Positions 9,777 through 19,638 of a stretch of DNA of 64,000 nucleotides are shown in pieces. Origin of the DNA: Eubacterium sp. MSJ-33. Lineage in GTDB: Bacteria > Bacillota > Clostridia > Lachnospirales > Lachnospiraceae. The notes beneath the pieces are model-generated. The model worked only from the letters and a program-made list of their open reading frames with translations. It was not told the DNA's origin and did not search any database. Position 1 is the stretch's first letter. Every line of letters begins with the position of its first letter. The position numbers and the translations under genes are program-made. The stretch covers positions 2,248,525 to 2,312,524 of the forward strand of contig NZ_CP076562.1 in the NCBI RefSeq assembly GCF_022174665.1, read 5' to 3'.

Positions 9777-10016
9777 ATGCGTTTGGATAAGTATTTGAAA
9801 GTATCTCGTCTAATCAAACGTCGTACGGTGGCAAATGACGCGTGTGATGCAGGCAGGGTGATGGTAAATGAAAAGGTTGTAAAAGCCTCCTATGACGTTA
9901 AGGTTGGAGATGTTATCGAGATATCATTCGGCAACAAATCGGTGAAGGTCAAAGTAACAATGATTGCAGACTCGACCAAAAAGGAAGATGCGAAGGAGAT
10001 GTTTGAATATCTCTGA
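9777..10016 (+). CDS. rqcP: S4-domain RNA-binding protein RqcP (YabO)
   Basis: 79 residues, essentially one S4 RNA-binding domain: [20 protein letters not shown] followed by [20 protein letters not shown]. The B. subtilis orthologue YabO/RqcP binds the stalled 50S subunit and stabilises P-site tRNA during RqcH-mediated alanine tailing in ribosome quality control. The position immediately upstream of yabP-yabQ-divIC-spoIIE is the conserved Firmicutes arrangement and supports the assignment over the paralogous Hsp15 type. Confidence 0.88.
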   Translation: MRLDKYLKVSRLIKRRTVANDACDAGRVMVNEKVVKASYDVKVGDVIEISFGNKSVKVKVTMIADSTKKEDAKEMFEYL

Positions 10017-10030
10017 TGCATGGTGAAAAC

Positions 10031-10059
10031 TCATAAATGACAGGCTGTCTGCATATATA
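10031..10059 (+). promoter_or_regulatory. Candidate sigma-E promoter of yabP-yabQ
   Basis: TCATAAA (10031-10037), a 14-bp spacer and CATATATA (10052-10059) resemble the mother-cell sigma-E consensus (KMATATT, CATACAHT), with two mismatches in each box. It lies 30 bp before yabP, which is sigma-E dependent in Bacillus. Weaker than the spoIIID promoter in this window. Confidence 0.45.
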
Positions 10060-10088
10060 TAAGCTATAGTAAGTGTGCAGGAGCATAC

Positions 10089-10352
10089 ATGGAAAGTCAT
10101 ATGATACACATCACACAGCGTGCACATATGAGCCTCACCGGACTGGAAAAAGTGATATCCATGGAACCGGAACTTGTTGAGGTGGAAACAACAGCAGATC
10201 ATCTTGCAATCAAGGGACAGAATCTGCATGCAGAGAAACTGGATATGGAGAAGGGTGAACTCCAGTTGACCGGTACGATACAGGGGATGTTGTATTCCGA
10301 AAAAAAGGGAAAGAAGAAGGCTGCTGCAATCGCAAAGCGGCTGTTTCGATAA
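10089..10352 (+). CDS. yabP: Sporulation protein YabP
   Basis: 87 residues of the YabP/YqfC family: an N-terminal HITQRAHMSLTGLEKVISME segment, a beta-rich middle (VEVETTADHLAIKGQNLHAE) and a basic tail. The product is a mother-cell sporulation protein, with yabQ needed for cortex formation in B. subtilis. It ends directly at the yabQ start, so the two are translationally linked. Confidence 0.9.
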   Translation: MESHMIHITQRAHMSLTGLEKVISMEPELVEVETTADHLAIKGQNLHAEKLDMEKGELQLTGTIQGMLYSEKKGKKKAAAIAKRLFR

Positions 10353-10355
10353 TTG

Positions 10356-10727
10356 ATGGATGTATTAATACGGCAGGGTGCCATGTTTCTGATGAGTGTC
10401 GCCATGGGAATCGCCCTCACACTGTCGTATGATCTTTTGCGTGTGTTTCGGCGCGTGGTATCTCATAATTCAATTTTAATAGCGATGGAAGATGTCTGCT
10501 TCTGGCTGGTATGGACATACATTACGCTGGAAGAAATTCATACCTATGGGGATGGTGTGCTGCGCTGGTATATGGCAGTTGGAATTTTGTTTGGTGTAAT
10601 TCTGTTTCACTACACTATAAGTTGTGTTTTGATGAAGTCTGCAAACTACATCTTGTACAAGGTAAAAAAATCCACGAAAAAGCATAAGAAAATGTTGAAA
10701 AATAGCGATAATAAGGGTAAAATGTAA
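10356..10727 (+). CDS. yabQ: Spore cortex biosynthesis protein YabQ
   Basis: About 123 residues with four hydrophobic segments (AMFLMSVAMGIALTLSYDLL, VCFWLVWTYITLEE, YMAVGILFGVILFHYTISC) and a basic Lys-rich C-terminus, matching the YabQ membrane family. YabQ localises to the forespore outer membrane and is required for cortex synthesis in Bacillus. A TTG three bases upstream of the ATG could also be used. It abuts yabP without a gap. Confidence 0.9.
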   Translation: MDVLIRQGAMFLMSVAMGIALTLSYDLLRVFRRVVSHNSILIAMEDVCFWLVWTYITLEEIHTYGDGVLRWYMAVGILFGVILFHYTISCVLMKSANYILYKVKKSTKKHKKMLKNSDNKGKM

Positions 10728-10746
10728 ATATCTTTAGGTATGAAAA

Positions 10747-11070
10747 GTGGGTATGGAAATGGCAAAAAGCAGTGCAAGAAAATCAATTCGATATCGTCAA
10801 TCGCCGGTTATTACATTTTTGGTTATAGTAGCGGTTGTATTTGTATGCGTGACTTCAGTTGTGCATGCATCGACATTGCATGCTAAGAGTAAGCAATTGG
10901 CTGAGACGGAAAAGACGATGGAATTAAAGGTGGAAGAGGCAAAGCAGGAACAGGCAAACCTCGATGCACAGGAGAAATATATGCAGACGAATGAGTATAT
11001 TGAGGATGTTGCAAAAGACAAGCTGGGTCTGGTACATCCGGATGAATTGGTGATTCGCCCTGCAGAATAA
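10747..11070 (+). CDS. divIC: Septum formation initiator DivIC/FtsB-like
   Basis: 107 residues: a basic cytoplasmic N-terminus, one transmembrane helix (PVITFLVIVAVVFVCVTSVV, about 21-40), an extracellular coiled coil (about 48-85) and the FtsB/DivIC motif YIEDVAKDKLGLVHPDE. It forms the trimeric divisome scaffold with FtsL and DivIB. The start is uncertain: GTG 10747 has AGGT at good spacing, but ATG 10753 or 10759 is also possible. Its place between yabQ and spoIIE is the conserved order. Confidence 0.88.
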   Translation: MGMEMAKSSARKSIRYRQSPVITFLVIVAVVFVCVTSVVHASTLHAKSKQLAETEKTMELKVEEAKQEQANLDAQEKYMQTNEYIEDVAKDKLGLVHPDELVIRPAE

Positions 11071-11092
11071 AGAAAACAGGATTGACGGTAAG

Positions 11093-11122
11093 AAGCTTCC
11101 GACAGAGGTCGGGAGCTTTTTT
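11093..11122 (+). terminator. Terminator after divIC
   Basis: Stem AAGCTTCCGAC (11093-11103) with GTCGGGAGCTT (11108-11118), one G-T pair, loop of 4 nt and six Ts. It separates the yabP-divIC unit from spoIIE. Confidence 0.88.
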
Positions 11123-11256
11123 GTGTAAAAATGTCTATAAATTCTTTGAATTTTCCGTCATTGTTAGACACACATAGCCGGAAGAATTGTATAAACTTGT
11201 ATGGCAAATTTGTAATATAGAACAACCATCTGGTAGAGGTAGAGGGGATTGAGAGA

Positions 11257-13254
11257 ATGAAGATGGAAAAGATTTTTTCCGGTATCGCCGATTTTCTGAC
11301 TGCATATTGTGTGGGACGCTGCAACCTGTTTGGAACTGCACCGTTTGGAACTGCAATTATCGGTGCGGGGAGTGCCTGTGGGAGAAACCCGTGGTTGATG
11401 TTGTTTGGCTTATTTGGCGCATTTTTGGAACAGGATGGTTTTGTAAAACAGGGAACGTGGATTTATCCGGTAATCTGGATGGTTGCGGCGGTGGTTGTGA
11501 GGAGCAGAAAACTGCAGCTTCTGTATCCACGTTCTTTTTTGCTTTCGGTGCTGGTCGGACTTATAACGATGGTTCTTCAGATTGGAGCGTCTTATATGCT
11601 GCCGGATGCACTCGGGATTCCTATGGCATGTGCAGAGGGAGTGCTGGTTTTCTCTTTTATGCTTGCATATTGCTTCGTGTATCGGAATATTGCGGAGGAC
11701 AGGCTGTATTTTTTGTCTGACACGCAGACAATGTTTGCCGTATTGATTCTTGCAACGACAGTTCTTGCAGGAATTCCGATTCAGATTGCAGGAACCGTTG
11801 AGGTGCTCGCGAGTGTATGTCTGTTTACTATTTTTTATGTGTCATATCGTTTTGGGTTTTCCGCAGGTGTGTCGTGGGCGGCGATTACCGGAGCCATCTA
11901 TGCTTTGCGTACATCCGATATGCAGGTACTTGTGGCGTGGGTGTTCCTCACTGTCCTTGTAAATGGATTGACGGAATTTTTTCATATGGGACGATATGGA
12001 AGCCTTGTCGTCTTTGGGATTTGTGCATGCGCACTTGGATATTTTGTGTTTCCTGAGATGCTTTCAGAGTCCGGGATTAAGGCGCTCGTTGCAACAGAGT
12101 TTGTTCTATTGTTTTTGCCGGGACGATTATTCGTGCAGATACGGCAACAGGGAGATACAACATCGCTTTCCGGGGGAGAGTGGGGAAAACTCACACTCGC
12201 CCGCGTACGGGAGTTCTCAGATGCATTAAAGAGAATTGATTATACATTTGCAGGAACCGAAGGACAGCGGATTGGATTTGCGCAGATCGGCACGATGCTG
12301 GAAACATTTACAAAGCAGTTGGATAGTCCGGTTGCTATGCGTAAGGATGCAGAGACAGCGATTGTGTCCGAACTTGGACGAATGGGCGTACACGTTAAAT
12401 CACTTACCTTGTTAAAAGCACAAAACGGCAGATACCAGCTTTATGCGGATGCGCGCGTGGGACGTGGCAGGCTGATCGGTGCAGAAGCGGTGCGTAAGAT
12501 TGCAAGCAGAGAGACGGGGATTCCTTTTGAAATCGGGGAAGACAGCCGGCAGATGGTTGGCAGAAACTATGATCTTGTGATCCTGAACCAAAAGCCGGCA
12601 TTTCGTCTGCAGACGGCAGCCAGACGGCTTTCCTGCCAGGAGGACGTCATCTCCGGGGATAATTTCTATATTGGTACTCTGAAGAACGGGCAGGCACTTT
12701 TAATGATCGCGGATGGCATGGGAAACGGCATGCAGGCGGCAAAAGACAGCGAGGAACTTTTAGCTGCGGTTGAAGAACTGGTTGCAACCGGGTTTGAACA
12801 GGAGATGGCAGTGCGGCTGGTCAATGCCTATCTTGCCGAAAAAAATAAGGGAGAACATTTTACGACTCTGGATATGTTGCTGCTTGATCTGTATACGGGT
12901 GTCGGACATCTTGTCAAATACGGAGCAGCGACAACCTATATCCGGCGGGGCGAATGGATGGAGTGTATCAAATCAACATCACTTCCGATTGGAATCGTTG
13001 AGGATGCTGGCTGTGAATGCAGCAGTAAGAAGTATTATGCCGGAGACTACATTGTCATGGTGAGTGATGGCGTACTGGACAGTATTCTGTTTGAAAATAA
13101 AGATGACTACATGAACACTCTGTTATCTGAATTCGATGATGGCGAACCGGAGGAAATTGTGGACACAATCGTTCGAGAGATTCGGAGTGTCTGTGGAAAA
13201 AGACTTAAAGATGATGCGACAATCGTCGTGTGTAAGGTGATGAAAAATCTGTGA
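11257..13254 (+). CDS. spoIIE: Stage II sporulation protein E (PP2C-type phosphatase)
   Basis: 665 residues. About the first 290 are a chain of hydrophobic helices; the middle is a linker; about 450-665 are a PP2C/SpoIIE phosphatase with metal-site motifs IADGMGNG (about 485-492), VSDGVLDS (about 605) and DDATIVV near the end. It dephosphorylates SpoIIAA to release sigma-F in the forespore and takes part in asymmetric division. It is shorter than B. subtilis SpoIIE (827), mostly in the linker. No clear Spo0A box was seen upstream. Confidence 0.95.
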   Translation: MKMEKIFSGIADFLTAYCVGRCNLFGTAPFGTAIIGAGSACGRNPWLMLFGLFGAFLEQDGFVKQGTWIYPVIWMVAAVVVRSRKLQLLYPRSFLLSVLVGLITMVLQIGASYMLPDALGIPMACAEGVLVFSFMLAYCFVYRNIAEDRLYFLSDTQTMFAVLILATTVLAGIPIQIAGTVEVLASVCLFTIFYVSYRFGFSAGVSWAAITGAIYALRTSDMQVLVAWVFLTVLVNGLTEFFHMGRYGSLVVFGICACALGYFVFPEMLSESGIKALVATEFVLLFLPGRLFVQIRQQGDTTSLSGGEWGKLTLARVREFSDALKRIDYTFAGTEGQRIGFAQIGTMLETFTKQLDSPVAMRKDAETAIVSELGRMGVHVKSLTLLKAQNGRYQLYADARVGRGRLIGAEAVRKIASRETGIPFEIGEDSRQMVGRNYDLVILNQKPAFRLQTAARRLSCQEDVISGDNFYIGTLKNGQALLMIADGMGNGMQAAKDSEELLAAVEELVATGFEQEMAVRLVNAYLAEKNKGEHFTTLDMLLLDLYTGVGHLVKYGAATTYIRRGEWMECIKSTSLPIGIVEDAGCECSSKKYYAGDYIVMVSDGVLDSILFENKDDYMNTLLSEFDDGEPEEIVDTIVREIRSVCGKRLKDDATIVVCKVMKNL

Positions 13255-13318
13255 ATGCCTATACTTCAAACTGCGTTTGTGCTAATATAAAAAGGCAAAA
13301 TCAGATTTAGGAGCTGCG

Positions 13319-14737
13319 ATGAATTTATTTGAACAGAGGGTTTATAATTATATACAGGAGCATTCTTTGATACAGGTTGGAGATCGTCTGGTGATTGGCG
13401 TGTCCGGCGGTGCAGATTCGGTGTGCCTGCTTTGTGTGCTGAAACGGCTGGCACCTGTACTGCAGATCTTGGAGCAGGGGATTGTGGTAGTACATGTGCA
13501 TCATGGCATCCGTGGAAAGGAAGCAGACCGGGATGCCGCGTTTACGAAGAACTTATGTGAGAAGTTTGGATTCATTTACAAAGAGTATCGAAAGAATATT
13601 CCGGCGTATGCCCAAAATCTGGGTATGACGGTGGAAGAAGCCGGACGGGAATACCGGTATCAGTGTATGCAAGAGCTTCTGCTTCAGTTGCGTTTTGATA
13701 AGATTGCGGTTGCGCATAACCAGGATGATGTGGCAGAGACAGTGCTTTTTCATATGGTTCGAGGCAGCGGCCTGAAGGGATTGGCAGGAATTGCGGCAAG
13801 CCGGGGGGATATCATTCGTCCTCTGCTTGGAGTGTCAAGAAAAGAAATCGAAGCATATCTGGAAGAAATTGGACAGACGTTTTGTCAGGATTCAACAAAT
13901 GCAGAACTGGACTATGCCAGAAATAAAATCCGCCATAGCATCCTTCCGGTTATGCGGGAATTAAATGACCGTGCAGTGGAGCATATCTGTATGCTTGCGA
14001 GCGATGCAGCACTGAGCTATGAATATATTCATACACAGGCGATGAATCAATATGAATCAATCGGAATGGAAGATACGTTCGGAAAGACGGTGACACTTTC
14101 TATATCTGAATTGTATAAGTCGGGACCTGTACTGCAGGAACATATCATATGGGAAGCAATTGGACAGGTAGCGCAGAAAAAGAAAGACATTACACGGAAG
14201 CATATACAGGCAGTAGTGGCACTTATTTACCAAGATACCGGAAATTCAGTACAGTTGCCGTATGGAATTTCAGCAAGGCGGAATTATGGAGAACTTATTA
14301 TAACCGACAAAGCACCGGAAATCGTGGATTATTGTTTTGAACTTAATCATTCAGGTGATTATGAAATCCCGCAAAAGGGAAAGCTATCCGTTGAAATTAA
14401 AGATTTTGTATTTGGAGATCCAATTCCGAAAAAAAACTATACTAAGTTTGTAGATTATGGTAAAATAAAAGGTACTCTGTGTGTCCGTACACCGGAAGAT
14501 GGAGATTTTATTGTGATTGATGTGAATGGTAATACGAAGAAATTGTCCCGTGTTTTTATTGATGCGAAGGTTGACCGCGCAAAACGCGGGGATTGGCCGG
14601 TTGTAGCATGCGGGAAGGAAATCCTGTGGGTGGTTGGACTTCGGTTTAGTCCTGCATATCATGTAGATGAGAACACAAACAGAATCATAAAAATACAGTA
14701 TGAAAGTAAAGGAGAACAAGATGGAACAAAAGATTGA
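13319..14737 (+). CDS. tilS: tRNA(Ile)-lysidine synthase
   Basis: 472 residues. The N-terminal PP-loop ATPase has VIGVSGGADSVCLL (SGGADS about 29-34) and HVHHGIRGKEADRDA, the tRNA-binding region follows, and the C-terminal domain includes RTPEDGDFIVIDVNG. TilS converts the wobble C of the tRNA-Ile CAU anticodon to lysidine using ATP, and is usually essential. It overlaps hpt by 17 bp, so translation is coupled, as in B. subtilis tilS-hprT-ftsH. Confidence 0.96.
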   Translation: MNLFEQRVYNYIQEHSLIQVGDRLVIGVSGGADSVCLLCVLKRLAPVLQILEQGIVVVHVHHGIRGKEADRDAAFTKNLCEKFGFIYKEYRKNIPAYAQNLGMTVEEAGREYRYQCMQELLLQLRFDKIAVAHNQDDVAETVLFHMVRGSGLKGLAGIAASRGDIIRPLLGVSRKEIEAYLEEIGQTFCQDSTNAELDYARNKIRHSILPVMRELNDRAVEHICMLASDAALSYEYIHTQAMNQYESIGMEDTFGKTVTLSISELYKSGPVLQEHIIWEAIGQVAQKKKDITRKHIQAVVALIYQDTGNSVQLPYGISARRNYGELIITDKAPEIVDYCFELNHSGDYEIPQKGKLSVEIKDFVFGDPIPKKNYTKFVDYGKIKGTLCVRTPEDGDFIVIDVNGNTKKLSRVFIDAKVDRAKRGDWPVVACGKEILWVVGLRFSPAYHVDENTNRIIKIQYESKGEQDGTKD

Positions 14738-15242
14738 TGTTATGATTGATGCGGAGGCAGTGGAGGCAAGAATTGCGGAGATTGCAGAGCAGTTGAGTAT
14801 GGAATATGCAGGAAAGACAATTCATATTATCGGAGTACTGAAGGGAAGCGTTTTTTTTATGTGTGAGCTTGCGAAACGTCTGTCTGTACCGGTAACAATG
14901 GATTTCATGTCTGTTTCCAGCTATGGCAATGATACAAAATCTTCAGGTGTTGTAAAGATGATTAAAGACCTGGACGAGAGCATCGAGGGAAGAGATGTGG
15001 TACTAATTGAGGATATCATGGATTCCGGCCGTACGCTTTCTTATCTGGTCAATATATTGAAGGAACGCAAGCCGGCAAGCTTTAAGGTAGTGACACTGTT
15101 GGATAAACCAGATCGTCGTGTTGTAGAATTAGAGCCGGATATCACCGGATTTGTCATTCCGGATCGTTTTGTTGTGGGTTATGGTCTTGATTGTGCACAG
15201 AAATATAGAAATCTTCCATATATTGGTGTGATTTCGGAGTAA
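14721..15242 (+). CDS. hpt: Hypoxanthine phosphoribosyltransferase
   Basis: 173 residues from the ATG that follows AAGGAG; an upstream in-frame ATG at 14700 lies inside tilS without such a site. The PRPP-binding motif VVLIEDIMDSGRTL (about 94-107) and the flexible-loop SVSSYGND are diagnostic. It salvages hypoxanthine and guanine to IMP and GMP. In Bacillus HprT also binds FtsH, which fits the conserved adjacency. Confidence 0.96.
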   Translation: MEQKIDVMIDAEAVEARIAEIAEQLSMEYAGKTIHIIGVLKGSVFFMCELAKRLSVPVTMDFMSVSSYGNDTKSSGVVKMIKDLDESIEGRDVVLIEDIMDSGRTLSYLVNILKERKPASFKVVTLLDKPDRRVVELEPDITGFVIPDRFVVGYGLDCAQKYRNLPYIGVISE

Positions 15243-15272
15243 TACATAAATTTATCCAGAAGGGAGCATGGC

Positions 15273-17168
15273 ATGAAAGGATTAAAGAAAGGACTCGGAA
15301 TCTACCTGATTTTGTTCTTTGCAATGTTCTGTGGCGTTATTTGGTACGTGAACAAGAATTCAAAGGCAGACGATGGTTACACAATCGTTGATTTTCAGGC
15401 AGAGGTATCTGAGGGACTGATAGGTTCTGTAGAGATTTATCAGAATAAGGAGATACCAACAGGAACGGTATATATCACATATCGACAGACGAATGAGGAA
15501 AAGGAATTTAATGTATCGGATGTCAATCAGGTGCAGCGGATTGTTCAGAACAAGGGAGACGGAAACATCCGAATGGAACTGCATGATATCAGCGGTCAGA
15601 GCAACGTCTGGACATGGCTGCCGACAGTTGTGCTTATTGTAGTATTGCTTGTCGTTGTTATGATTTTTATGGCAAATATGTCTGGTGCCGGTGGCGGCGG
15701 AGGTGCCGGTGGCGGCAAAATGATGAATTTTGGTAAGAGCCGGGCACATATGTCGAACGAGAATGACCAGAAATATACTTTTAAAGATGTAGCCGGTCTG
15801 GAAGAAGAAAAAGAGGATATGGCAGAGATCGTAGATTTCCTGCGTAATCCGAAGAAATATAACACACTGGGAGCCCGTATTCCGAAGGGTGTTTTGTTAG
15901 AGGGTCCTCCGGGAACAGGTAAAACACTTCTTGCCAAGGCGGTAGCCGGTGAAGCAGGAGTACCATTCTTTACAATTTCTGGTTCTGACTTTGTTGAGAT
16001 GTTCGTCGGTGTCGGTGCAAGCCGTGTGCGTGATCTGTTTGAGGATGCGAAGAAAAATGCACCTTGTATTATATTTATTGATGAGATTGATGCGGTTGCC
16101 AGAAAACGAGGCTCTGGTCTCGGTGGCGGACATGATGAGCGTGAGCAGACATTGAACCAGATGCTTGTTGAGATGGATGGCTTTGGTACGAATGAAGGTA
16201 TCATCGTGCTGGCAGCAACAAACCGTGTGGATATTCTTGATCCGGCAATCTTGCGACCGGGACGTTTTGACCGTAAGGTTATGGTTGGAAGACCGGATGT
16301 TAAAGGGCGTGAGGAGATTCTGCGTGTCCATGTCAGAAATAAACCTTTGTCAGATGACATCGATCTGCATGAGATTGCCAGAACAACAGCCGGATTTGCG
16401 GGCGCGGATCTGGAGAACCTGATGAATGAGGCAGCAATCTGTGCAGCAAAACAGAATCGTCAGTTTATTAAGAAAGAAGATGTAGACAAGAGCTTTGTCA
16501 AGATTGGAATTGGAGGCGAGAAGAAGAGCCGCCTGGTTCCGGAGAAAGAACGTCGTATTACAGCTTACCATGAGAGTGGTCATGCGATTTTGTTCCATTT
16601 GTTGAGTGAGGTTGGTCCTGTGCATCTTGTATCGATTATTCCGAATGGTCGGGGCGCTGGCGGATATACGATGCCCCTTCCGGAGAATGATAATGTTTTT
16701 ATGACGAAGAAGCATATGCTGCAGGATATCATGGTCAGCTTCGGTGGTCGAATTGCTGAGGAACTCATTTTTGGTGATATTACAACGGGCGCTTCAGCAG
16801 ATATCAAGCAGGCAACCCAGACCGCACAGGCGATGGTAGTCAAGTACGGTATGTCTGAGAAGGTTGGTTTAATTAACTATGAAGTCAACAGTGAGGAAGA
16901 AGTATTCCTTGGCAGAGATCTTGGACATGCAAGAAATTATAGTGAGAAGGTTGCTGCGATGATTGATAAGGAAGTGCGCCGAATCATGGATGAATGTTAC
17001 CTTGAGGCAAAACAGATTATTGTGAGTCATATGGATGTATTGCATCGGTGTGCGGCAGCTTTGTTGGAAAAAGAACGAATCAATCGTGCAGAATTTGAAG
17101 CACTTTTTGAGGAAAGTCCAACAGAAACTTATCCGGACGGGTTGGATACAACAGGATTGAATCAGTAA
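15273..17168 (+). CDS. ftsH: ATP-dependent zinc metalloprotease FtsH
   Basis: 631 residues. Two transmembrane helices (about 6-25 and 113-132) flank a small extracytoplasmic domain. A Gly-rich linker is followed by an AAA+ ATPase with Walker A GPPGTGKT (about 211-218), Walker [11 protein letters not shown] and the second region of homology, then an M41 protease with HESGH zinc ligands (about 433-437). It forms a membrane hexamer that degrades damaged membrane proteins and regulators. Last gene of the tilS-hpt-ftsH unit. Confidence 0.98.
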   Translation: MKGLKKGLGIYLILFFAMFCGVIWYVNKNSKADDGYTIVDFQAEVSEGLIGSVEIYQNKEIPTGTVYITYRQTNEEKEFNVSDVNQVQRIVQNKGDGNIRMELHDISGQSNVWTWLPTVVLIVVLLVVVMIFMANMSGAGGGGGAGGGKMMNFGKSRAHMSNENDQKYTFKDVAGLEEEKEDMAEIVDFLRNPKKYNTLGARIPKGVLLEGPPGTGKTLLAKAVAGEAGVPFFTISGSDFVEMFVGVGASRVRDLFEDAKKNAPCIIFIDEIDAVARKRGSGLGGGHDEREQTLNQMLVEMDGFGTNEGIIVLAATNRVDILDPAILRPGRFDRKVMVGRPDVKGREEILRVHVRNKPLSDDIDLHEIARTTAGFAGADLENLMNEAAICAAKQNRQFIKKEDVDKSFVKIGIGGEKKSRLVPEKERRITAYHESGHAILFHLLSEVGPVHLVSIIPNGRGAGGYTMPLPENDNVFMTKKHMLQDIMVSFGGRIAEELIFGDITTGASADIKQATQTAQAMVVKYGMSEKVGLINYEVNSEEEVFLGRDLGHARNYSEKVAAMIDKEVRRIMDECYLEAKQIIVSHMDVLHRCAAALLEKERINRAEFEALFEESPTETYPDGLDTTGLNQ

Positions 17169-17524
17169 CCGATTGTGAAAATTGTAGTGAAGAAAACTCC
17201 GAAATTGTGCACAATGCACAAAAAGACGACAAAAAACGATTTTTGACGACTTGTTTCAAGAGAATTTGCACAAAAAAAAATCTGAAAAAAATAAATGTTT
17301 GGGCAGACTTTTTAGGGTTTCTATGTATAATAATACTTGTAACCCCCCAATACATTATATAGTTTTTTGCTACACCCCAAAGTAACAAAATACCTTCTCC
17401 GAAAAGGACAGCCGATCGTTGGCTGTCCTTTTCCCTTTCATTTTTTATTTTTTTATTGTGTAAATTCCTGTCCTGTATTAAAATAATAGATAATGGTCAA
17501 AAAGAATTAGGGAGGATACTCTTG
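17169..17524 (+). other. 356-bp intergenic region, possible small RNA
   Basis: No protein frame is supported. An AT-rich poly-A stretch is followed by a TATAAT-like box (17326-17331), but no convincing -35 partner. About 100 bp downstream is a strong terminator (17401-17436). A transcript of about 100 nt from near 17338 to the terminator is possible. I could not match it to 6S RNA or another known RNA by eye. Confidence 0.3.
17401..17436 (+). terminator. Strong terminator downstream of ftsH
   Basis: A perfect 13-bp stem, GAAAAGGACAGCC (17401-17413) with GGCTGTCCTTTTC (17421-17433), a 7-nt loop and T-rich sequence after it. It could end ftsH read-through or a small RNA. Confidence 0.88.
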
Positions 17525-19627
17525 ATGGTGGAGAATCAGAGACAAGCTCTCAAAGTATTACAGTATGTATATAATACGAAGACTGCATTGAATTTCGGCG
17601 CATTGTTTGCGGATGGAACAGATAGCTATCGTCATCCGGCAGAGCTTTCGATTGGAGATTCGGTGGTGCTTCGGTTTCGGACTGGAAGAAATAATGTAGA
17701 TGCGGTGTACCTGGTTTACAATGGGGAGCGTTGTAAGATGCAGGTGGAACGCAGTGATGACTTGTTTGATTACTATGCATATACAATATCAGAGGTAACA
17801 GCAGATATTGATTATTATTATATGGTGCTTGCGGGTAATGTTACTTGTTATTATAACAAGCTTGGAACACAGAAGGATCTGAATCCGGATTATAATTTTC
17901 AGATCGCACCGGGATTTTCCGTTCCCAAATGGGCAAGGGGCGCCGTATTCTATCAGATTTTTGTGGATCGTTTCTACAATGGAGATCCGTCTAATGATGT
18001 CGAGGATAACGAATACTGTTATATCGGGGAAGGCACACGTAAAGTCAGGGACTGGTTTAAGTACCCGGATAACATGGATGTCCGTAGTTTTTATGGTGGC
18101 GACCTGCAGGGCGTTAAGGATAAGCTTGATTATCTGCAGGGACTTGGCGTGGATGTCATCTATCTGAATCCGATTTTTGTTTCTCCATCCAATCATAAAT
18201 ATGATATTCAGGATTACGATTATGTAGATCCGCATTTTGGTAAGATCGTCAAGGATGGCGGAGAGTGTTTGCCGGAAGGCTGTAAGGTCAACAAGGAAGC
18301 AAGCAAGTATATTATGCGTGTGACGGATAAGGCAAACCTGGAAGCAAGCAACGAGTTATTTGCGCAGCTTGTGGAGGAGATTCATAAACGGGGTATGCGT
18401 GTCATTTTGGATGGTGTATTTAATCATTGTGGCTCGTTCAATAAGTGGTTAGACCGTGAATGTATTTACGAGAATCAGGAAGGATACGAGAAGGGGGCAT
18501 ATGTAGATTATGAAAGCCCATACCGCAGCTTCTTCAAGTTCCAGGATCCATGGCAGTGGCCATATAATGGCACATACAATGGATGGTGGGGACACGATAC
18601 CCTTCCAAAATTAAACTACGAAGAATCAGAGAAATTATATGAATATATTATGCGTATCGGTGAAAAATGGGTTTCTCCGCCGTACAACGTGGATGGGTGG
18701 CGTTTGGATGTCGCTGCAGATCTTGGATACACGGAAGAGTTTAATCATCGTTTCTGGCGTGATTTTCGATCAAGAGTCAAGAAAGCAAACCCGGATGCAT
18801 TGATTCTTGCAGAGCATTATGGAGATCCAAAGGCGTGGCTTTTGGGGGATCAGTGGGATACTGTTATGAATTACGATGCATTTATGGAGCCAATCACATG
18901 GTTTTTGACAGGTGTCGAGAAACACAGTGATGAATTCCGGGGTGATCTGCTTGGGAATCCGGATGCATTTACAGGTGCTTTGCGCCACCATATGTCGCGG
19001 TTCAATCAGAATTCTCTGGAAATCGCGATGAACGAGCTGTCAAACCATGATCATTCGCGATTTCTGACTCGTACGAACCGTCGTGTTGGGCGAATCCATA
19101 CGATGGGACCGGAGGCAGCAGGAGAGAATATCAACAAAGGTGTATTTCGGGAAGCAGTTGTGTTTCAGATGACATGGCCAGGCGCGCCGACGATATATTA
19201 TGGCGATGAAGCCGGACTTTGTGGTTGGACAGACCCGGATAACAGACGTGGATATCCGTGGGGCAGAGAGGATCAGGAGTTGATTCAGTTTCATAGAGAT
19301 ATTATAAAGGTGCATAAGGAAAGCGAAGCACTGATGAAGGGTTCTGTGATGTTTCTGCATGGCGAATATAAGGTAGTCAGTTATGGTCGATTTCTGCCGG
19401 GCGAGGCAGTGGTTGTGATACTGAACAACGATTATGAGCCGCATGAGCTGAATCTGCATGTGCGCAGACTTGGTGTGCAGGATGCTGCTGTGATGAAAAC
19501 CTGTATCACGACAACGGAGAGTGGCTACCAGTTGGATGAGACAGAATATGTTGTTGCGAATAACAAGCTGAAAATCATGGTGGGACCGATTTCGGCAGTT
19601 GTGTTGAAATATACAGAGGCACAGTAA
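17525..19627 (+). CDS. GH13 alpha-glucosidase / cyclomaltodextrinase-like
   Basis: 700 residues starting at the ATG after GGGAGG (17509-17514). An N-terminal beta-sandwich of the CBM34 type (about 1-130) precedes the catalytic barrel, which starts GAVFYQIFVDRFYNGDP. Catalytic residues by homology are Asp about 395 (WRLDVA), Glu about 430 (LAEHYG) and Asp about 509 (LSNHDHS). No signal peptide, so it acts in the cytoplasm on imported maltodextrins, cyclodextrins or pullulan fragments, as neopullulanase/maltogenic amylase relatives do. No sugar transporter is adjacent. It lies 11 bp before the glucosylation pair. Confidence 0.92.
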   Translation: MVENQRQALKVLQYVYNTKTALNFGALFADGTDSYRHPAELSIGDSVVLRFRTGRNNVDAVYLVYNGERCKMQVERSDDLFDYYAYTISEVTADIDYYYMVLAGNVTCYYNKLGTQKDLNPDYNFQIAPGFSVPKWARGAVFYQIFVDRFYNGDPSNDVEDNEYCYIGEGTRKVRDWFKYPDNMDVRSFYGGDLQGVKDKLDYLQGLGVDVIYLNPIFVSPSNHKYDIQDYDYVDPHFGKIVKDGGECLPEGCKVNKEASKYIMRVTDKANLEASNELFAQLVEEIHKRGMRVILDGVFNHCGSFNKWLDRECIYENQEGYEKGAYVDYESPYRSFFKFQDPWQWPYNGTYNGWWGHDTLPKLNYEESEKLYEYIMRIGEKWVSPPYNVDGWRLDVAADLGYTEEFNHRFWRDFRSRVKKANPDALILAEHYGDPKAWLLGDQWDTVMNYDAFMEPITWFLTGVEKHSDEFRGDLLGNPDAFTGALRHHMSRFNQNSLEIAMNELSNHDHSRFLTRTNRRVGRIHTMGPEAAGENINKGVFREAVVFQMTWPGAPTIYYGDEAGLCGWTDPDNRRGYPWGREDQELIQFHRDIIKVHKESEALMKGSVMFLHGEYKVVSYGRFLPGEAVVVILNNDYEPHELNLHVRRLGVQDAAVMKTCITTTESGYQLDETEYVVANNKLKIMVGPISAVVLKYTEAQ

Positions 19628-19638
19628 AGGGGAGAAAA

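Noticed and set aside
15596..16360. Long minus-strand frame (about 254 codons) inside ftsH
   Set aside because: It lies fully antisense to the strongly conserved ftsH ATPase region and has Ser/Pro/Arg-rich shadow composition.
17230..17400. 6S RNA (ssrS) considered in the ftsH-GH13 gap
   Set aside because: No long central-bubble duplex could be drawn; the poly-A stretch does not fit.
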